8,349 nucleotides of DNA from an uncultured Chitinophagales bacterium (GTDB taxonomy: Bacteria > Bacteroidota > Bacteroidia > Chitinophagales > Chitinophagaceae): positions 1 through 8,349 of the forward strand of contig CAMPIQ010000158.1 in NCBI GenBank assembly GCA_946886475.1, written 5' to 3'. Positions 7,250 through 8,349 of the stretch are shown in pieces. The stretch's first letter is position 1, and each line of letters opens with the position of its first letter. The notes beneath the pieces are model-generated. The model saw only the letters and a program-made list of their open reading frames with translations, made no database searches and was not told where the DNA came from. The translations under genes and the position numbers were made by a program.

Positions 7250-7264
7250 ACAGGGTAACCCTGT
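7250..7264. repeat. Short palindrome between the two heptamer arrays
   Basis: ACAGGGT-A-ACCCTGT has perfect 7-bp arms around one central base. As RNA it would give a 6-bp, GC-rich stem with a TAA loop. A pyrimidine-rich tract with T-runs lies downstream (7275-7309), but not immediately after the stem, so it is at best a non-canonical plus-strand terminator for the scramblase-like gene. Confidence 0.4.
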
Positions 7265-7314
7265 TAAAAATAAAGTTTCTATTTTTTGTTTTTACTTCTT
7301 CTTTTTTCTGATAC

Positions 7315-7342
7315 ACGATTGACGATTCACGATTCACTATTC
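7315..7342. repeat. Heptanucleotide tandem array, ACGATTC type
   Basis: Four consecutive units, ACGATTG, ACGATTC, ACGATTC and ACTATTC, run from 7315 to 7342. The last unit overlaps the stop codon (7337-7339) and the final Glu codon of the minus-strand DUF2059 gene. The array is inverted relative to the related array at 7193-7247: GATTCACGATTC (7324-7335) pairs with GAATCGGGAATC (7202-7213) at 11 of 12 positions. Confidence 0.85.
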
Positions 7343-7825
7343 AACCAGCCAGTCATGTATGGTCTGGGCTGCCAGCAGGCTTTTCATCATAATGAATGGG
7401 AATTGGGTTGCCAGTTTTTGTCCGGCGGATGACTTGTAAAATTTAATGAGCTGTCTGAGTTCTTTACGATTGAAGTGCTGACGGTAGATATGGATCACTG
7501 CATTATCGAGCCATTTTTTTGCCTGACCCTGCAACATCGACTGCCGGATCTTATCCAGGTTCTCTTTTGAGGATTTTTTTTCTTTTTCTTCCTCTTCAAG
7601 TTTGAAAGCAATGGCCTCATTGATATTAAATACACCTTTCAGCGTTCTTAATTTTCGGATGAGAGAAGTGGTCTCATCTTCGGGAACTGCAGAAGTATCA
7701 ATTTTAAATGCCTGTAATTCGGCACTGATCCTTTGAAAGATATCAGAACTGCCCAAAGAATCCTGGGCATTCAACACCTGGATAGAGATGATAAAGATCA
7801 TACATCCAACTAATTTTTTTCTCAT
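7337..7825 (-). CDS. Exported DUF2059 domain protein
   Basis: The 162-residue product begins with a clear signal peptide (Lys3-Lys4, hydrophobic 5-17, likely cleavage after LNA at 18-20), so it is periplasmic. The C-terminal part carries the DUF2059 (PF09832) pattern: IYRQHF at 113-118, followed by KELRQLIKFYKSSAGQKL at 121-138 and a hydrophobic helix to the end. Between signal and domain lies a charged segment (76-90, Glu/Lys-rich). DUF2059 proteins are common in Gram-negative bacteria, and the molecular function is unknown. The gene converges on the scramblase-like gene, and its stop codon falls inside a heptamer repeat unit. An 18-bp palindrome lies 30-48 bp upstream of the start and may regulate it. 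The ATG at 7825 places the signal peptide at the N-terminus. Confidence 0.85.
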   Translation of the reverse strand: MRKKLVGCMIFIISIQVLNAQDSLGSSDIFQRISAELQAFKIDTSAVPEDETTSLIRKLRTLKGVFNINEAIAFKLEEEEKEKKSSKENLDKIRQSMLQGQAKKWLDNAVIHIYRQHFNRKELRQLIKFYKSSAGQKLATQFPFIMMKSLLAAQTIHDWLVE

Positions 7826-7855
7826 AAGCTGAATTTAGGTATGAGTAAGTTTACG

Positions 7856-7873
7856 ATTGTACACCAGTACAAT
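7856..7873. promoter_or_regulatory. Operator-like palindrome upstream of the DUF2059 gene
   Basis: ATTGTAC-ACCA-GTACAAT is an 18-bp element with perfect 7-bp arms and a 4-bp spacer, 30 bp upstream of the start codon. Its right arm overlaps TAAAATTG (minus strand, 7877-7870), which matches five of six positions of the TAnnTTTG -7 element. A dimeric repressor bound here would cover the promoter. No regulator gene is present in the window, so this role is inferred from symmetry and position. Confidence 0.45.
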
Positions 7874-7984
7874 TTTAATTAAATTACAATAAGGTAAAAT
7901 CCTCCCCAAATTTCTTCCTGGAAAACGTTATCCCATCCTATATCCCCTGGCAAACTATTTGTTTCTTATTATTAAAACAAGGTT

Positions 7985-8131
7985 ATGTGGCTGACCGATA
8001 TATTAGTGAGAAACGCCAATGAGGTATGTTTTTCCGTAGCTATGGTGATCTCCCTGCTGTTCTATTATCAATATAAGCATTACGAGGAAGAAGCGGAAAG
8101 AGAAGAGATGATAGAGCAATTCCTTGGATAA
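7985..8131 (+). CDS. Small single-span membrane protein, 48 residues
   Basis: An ATG frame of 48 residues begins MWLTDILVRN and ends EQFLG. Residues 14-28 are strongly hydrophobic and end in aromatic residues (LLFYY), as expected for one membrane span. A basic and aromatic stretch (QYKHY, 29-33) and a very acidic tail (EEEAEREE, 34-41) follow. I do not recognise a family. Three things support a real gene: the membrane-protein layout, a free intergenic position with no competing frame, and an intrinsic terminator whose stem begins at the last base of the stop codon. A weak ACTATTTG at 7965-7972 is the nearest -7-like sequence, and no Shine-Dalgarno sequence is seen. Topology cannot be settled by eye; the acidic C-terminus might lie on either side. 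Confidence 0.65.
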   Translation: MWLTDILVRNANEVCFSVAMVISLLFYYQYKHYEEEAEREEMIEQFLG

Positions 8132-8156
8132 ATGCGGGAGGCCGCATTCATTTTTT
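8131..8156 (+). terminator. Intrinsic terminator of the small membrane protein gene
   Basis: AATGCGG (8131-8137) and CCGCATT (8142-8148) form a perfect 7-bp stem with a GAGG loop, followed after CA by six T (8151-8156) and more AT-rich sequence. The stem begins at the last base of the TAA stop codon, so the mRNA has almost no 3' untranslated region. Confidence 0.8.
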
Positions 8157-8260
8157 ATTTAATTATATAGAAGCATTTATCTGGTTTTTACCCGATATTT
8201 TTTTGACCGGCTTTTTATCTCCTGGAATAATTTATCATTAACCAAAAATTTACTAAGCGT

Positions 8261-8349
8261 TTACCTCAAATGCTTTTCTAAAAATTGCAAAGCATTCCTG
8301 TAAAAAATGTTTTCCAGTAAATCTTCAGGCCTGATGAAGCTGCTGATCC
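8261..8349 (-). CDS. C-terminal fragment of a gene running off the window, probably an amidohydrolase
   Basis: A minus-strand frame is open from the window edge to a TAA at 8261-8263 and encodes 28 complete residues. The segment RPEDLLENIFYRNALQFLEKHL resembles the last helices of the amidohydrolase superfamily (Amidohydro_2 type), where a motif like 'ILYxNAxRLL' closes the TIM barrel. Only the tail is visible: the metal-binding motifs lie outside the window and the substrate cannot be named. The other two minus-strand frames reach stops earlier and lack such a pattern. It converges on the small membrane protein gene, and no terminator is evident after its stop. Confidence 0.55.
   Translation of the reverse strand, partial: ISSFIRPEDLLENIFYRNALQFLEKHLR

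Noticed and set aside
6989..7251. Minus-strand frames with repeated SRFPTPD or SRLPTPD-like motifs
   Set aside because: The protein repeat is only the 7-bp DNA array read through three frames (21 bp gives seven residues); the frames lie antisense to the scramblase-like gene.
8132..8170. ATG frame of 12 codons directly after the small membrane protein stop
   Set aside because: It begins inside the terminator stem and is too short to support.
8269..8296. AATGCTTT...AAAGCATT inverted repeat near the right edge
   Set aside because: It lies within the codons of the amidohydrolase-like tail, has no T-run, and may be coincidental.

Overview
The window looks like a chromosomal stretch from a member of the Bacteroidota, most likely near the Chitinophagaceae. 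This placement is inferred from protein character (a two-domain exported M16 peptidase, a TIGR00266/AIM24 protein, a LURP-one/scramblase-like protein and a DUF2059 protein), from one good TAnnTTTG-type -7 element, from AT-rich upstream regions without clear Shine-Dalgarno sequences, and from a short lipoprotein signal. I see no transposase, integrase, phage gene, CRISPR array or RNA gene.

Layout. Positions 1-202 hold no convincing gene but carry a textbook minus-strand terminator (150-182). A 951-residue exported zinc peptidase (203-3058, minus) is divergent from an AIM24-family gene (3249-4046, plus). The 190-bp gap between them contains two hairpin-forming inverted repeats and a palindrome. 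Next come three plus-strand genes with 48- and 33-bp gaps, probably co-transcribed: an exported coiled-coil protein of unknown function (4165-5022), a PIG-L-type deacetylase lipoprotein (5071-5874) and a YmdB/MacroD-like macrodomain hydrolase (5908-6429). A scramblase-like gene (6587-7186, plus) has its own promoter, which also fixes its start. It converges on a DUF2059 gene (7337-7825, minus). Between these two lie two arrays of related 7-bp repeats in opposite orientation. A 48-residue single-span membrane protein (7985-8131, plus) ends inside its own terminator. The right edge holds the last 28 residues of a minus-strand gene, probably an amidohydrolase.

Working together. Most products belong to the cell envelope: four or five are exported or membrane-bound, and the AIM24 and scramblase-like families are linked to membranes. 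Nothing shows that they form one pathway. The PIG-L and macrodomain enzymes are both hydrolases, but they should sit in different compartments. I do not see a clear new multi-gene system. The most interesting signals are the inverted heptamer arrays, the small membrane protein with its tight terminator, and operator-like palindromes upstream of the peptidase/AIM24 pair and the DUF2059 gene.
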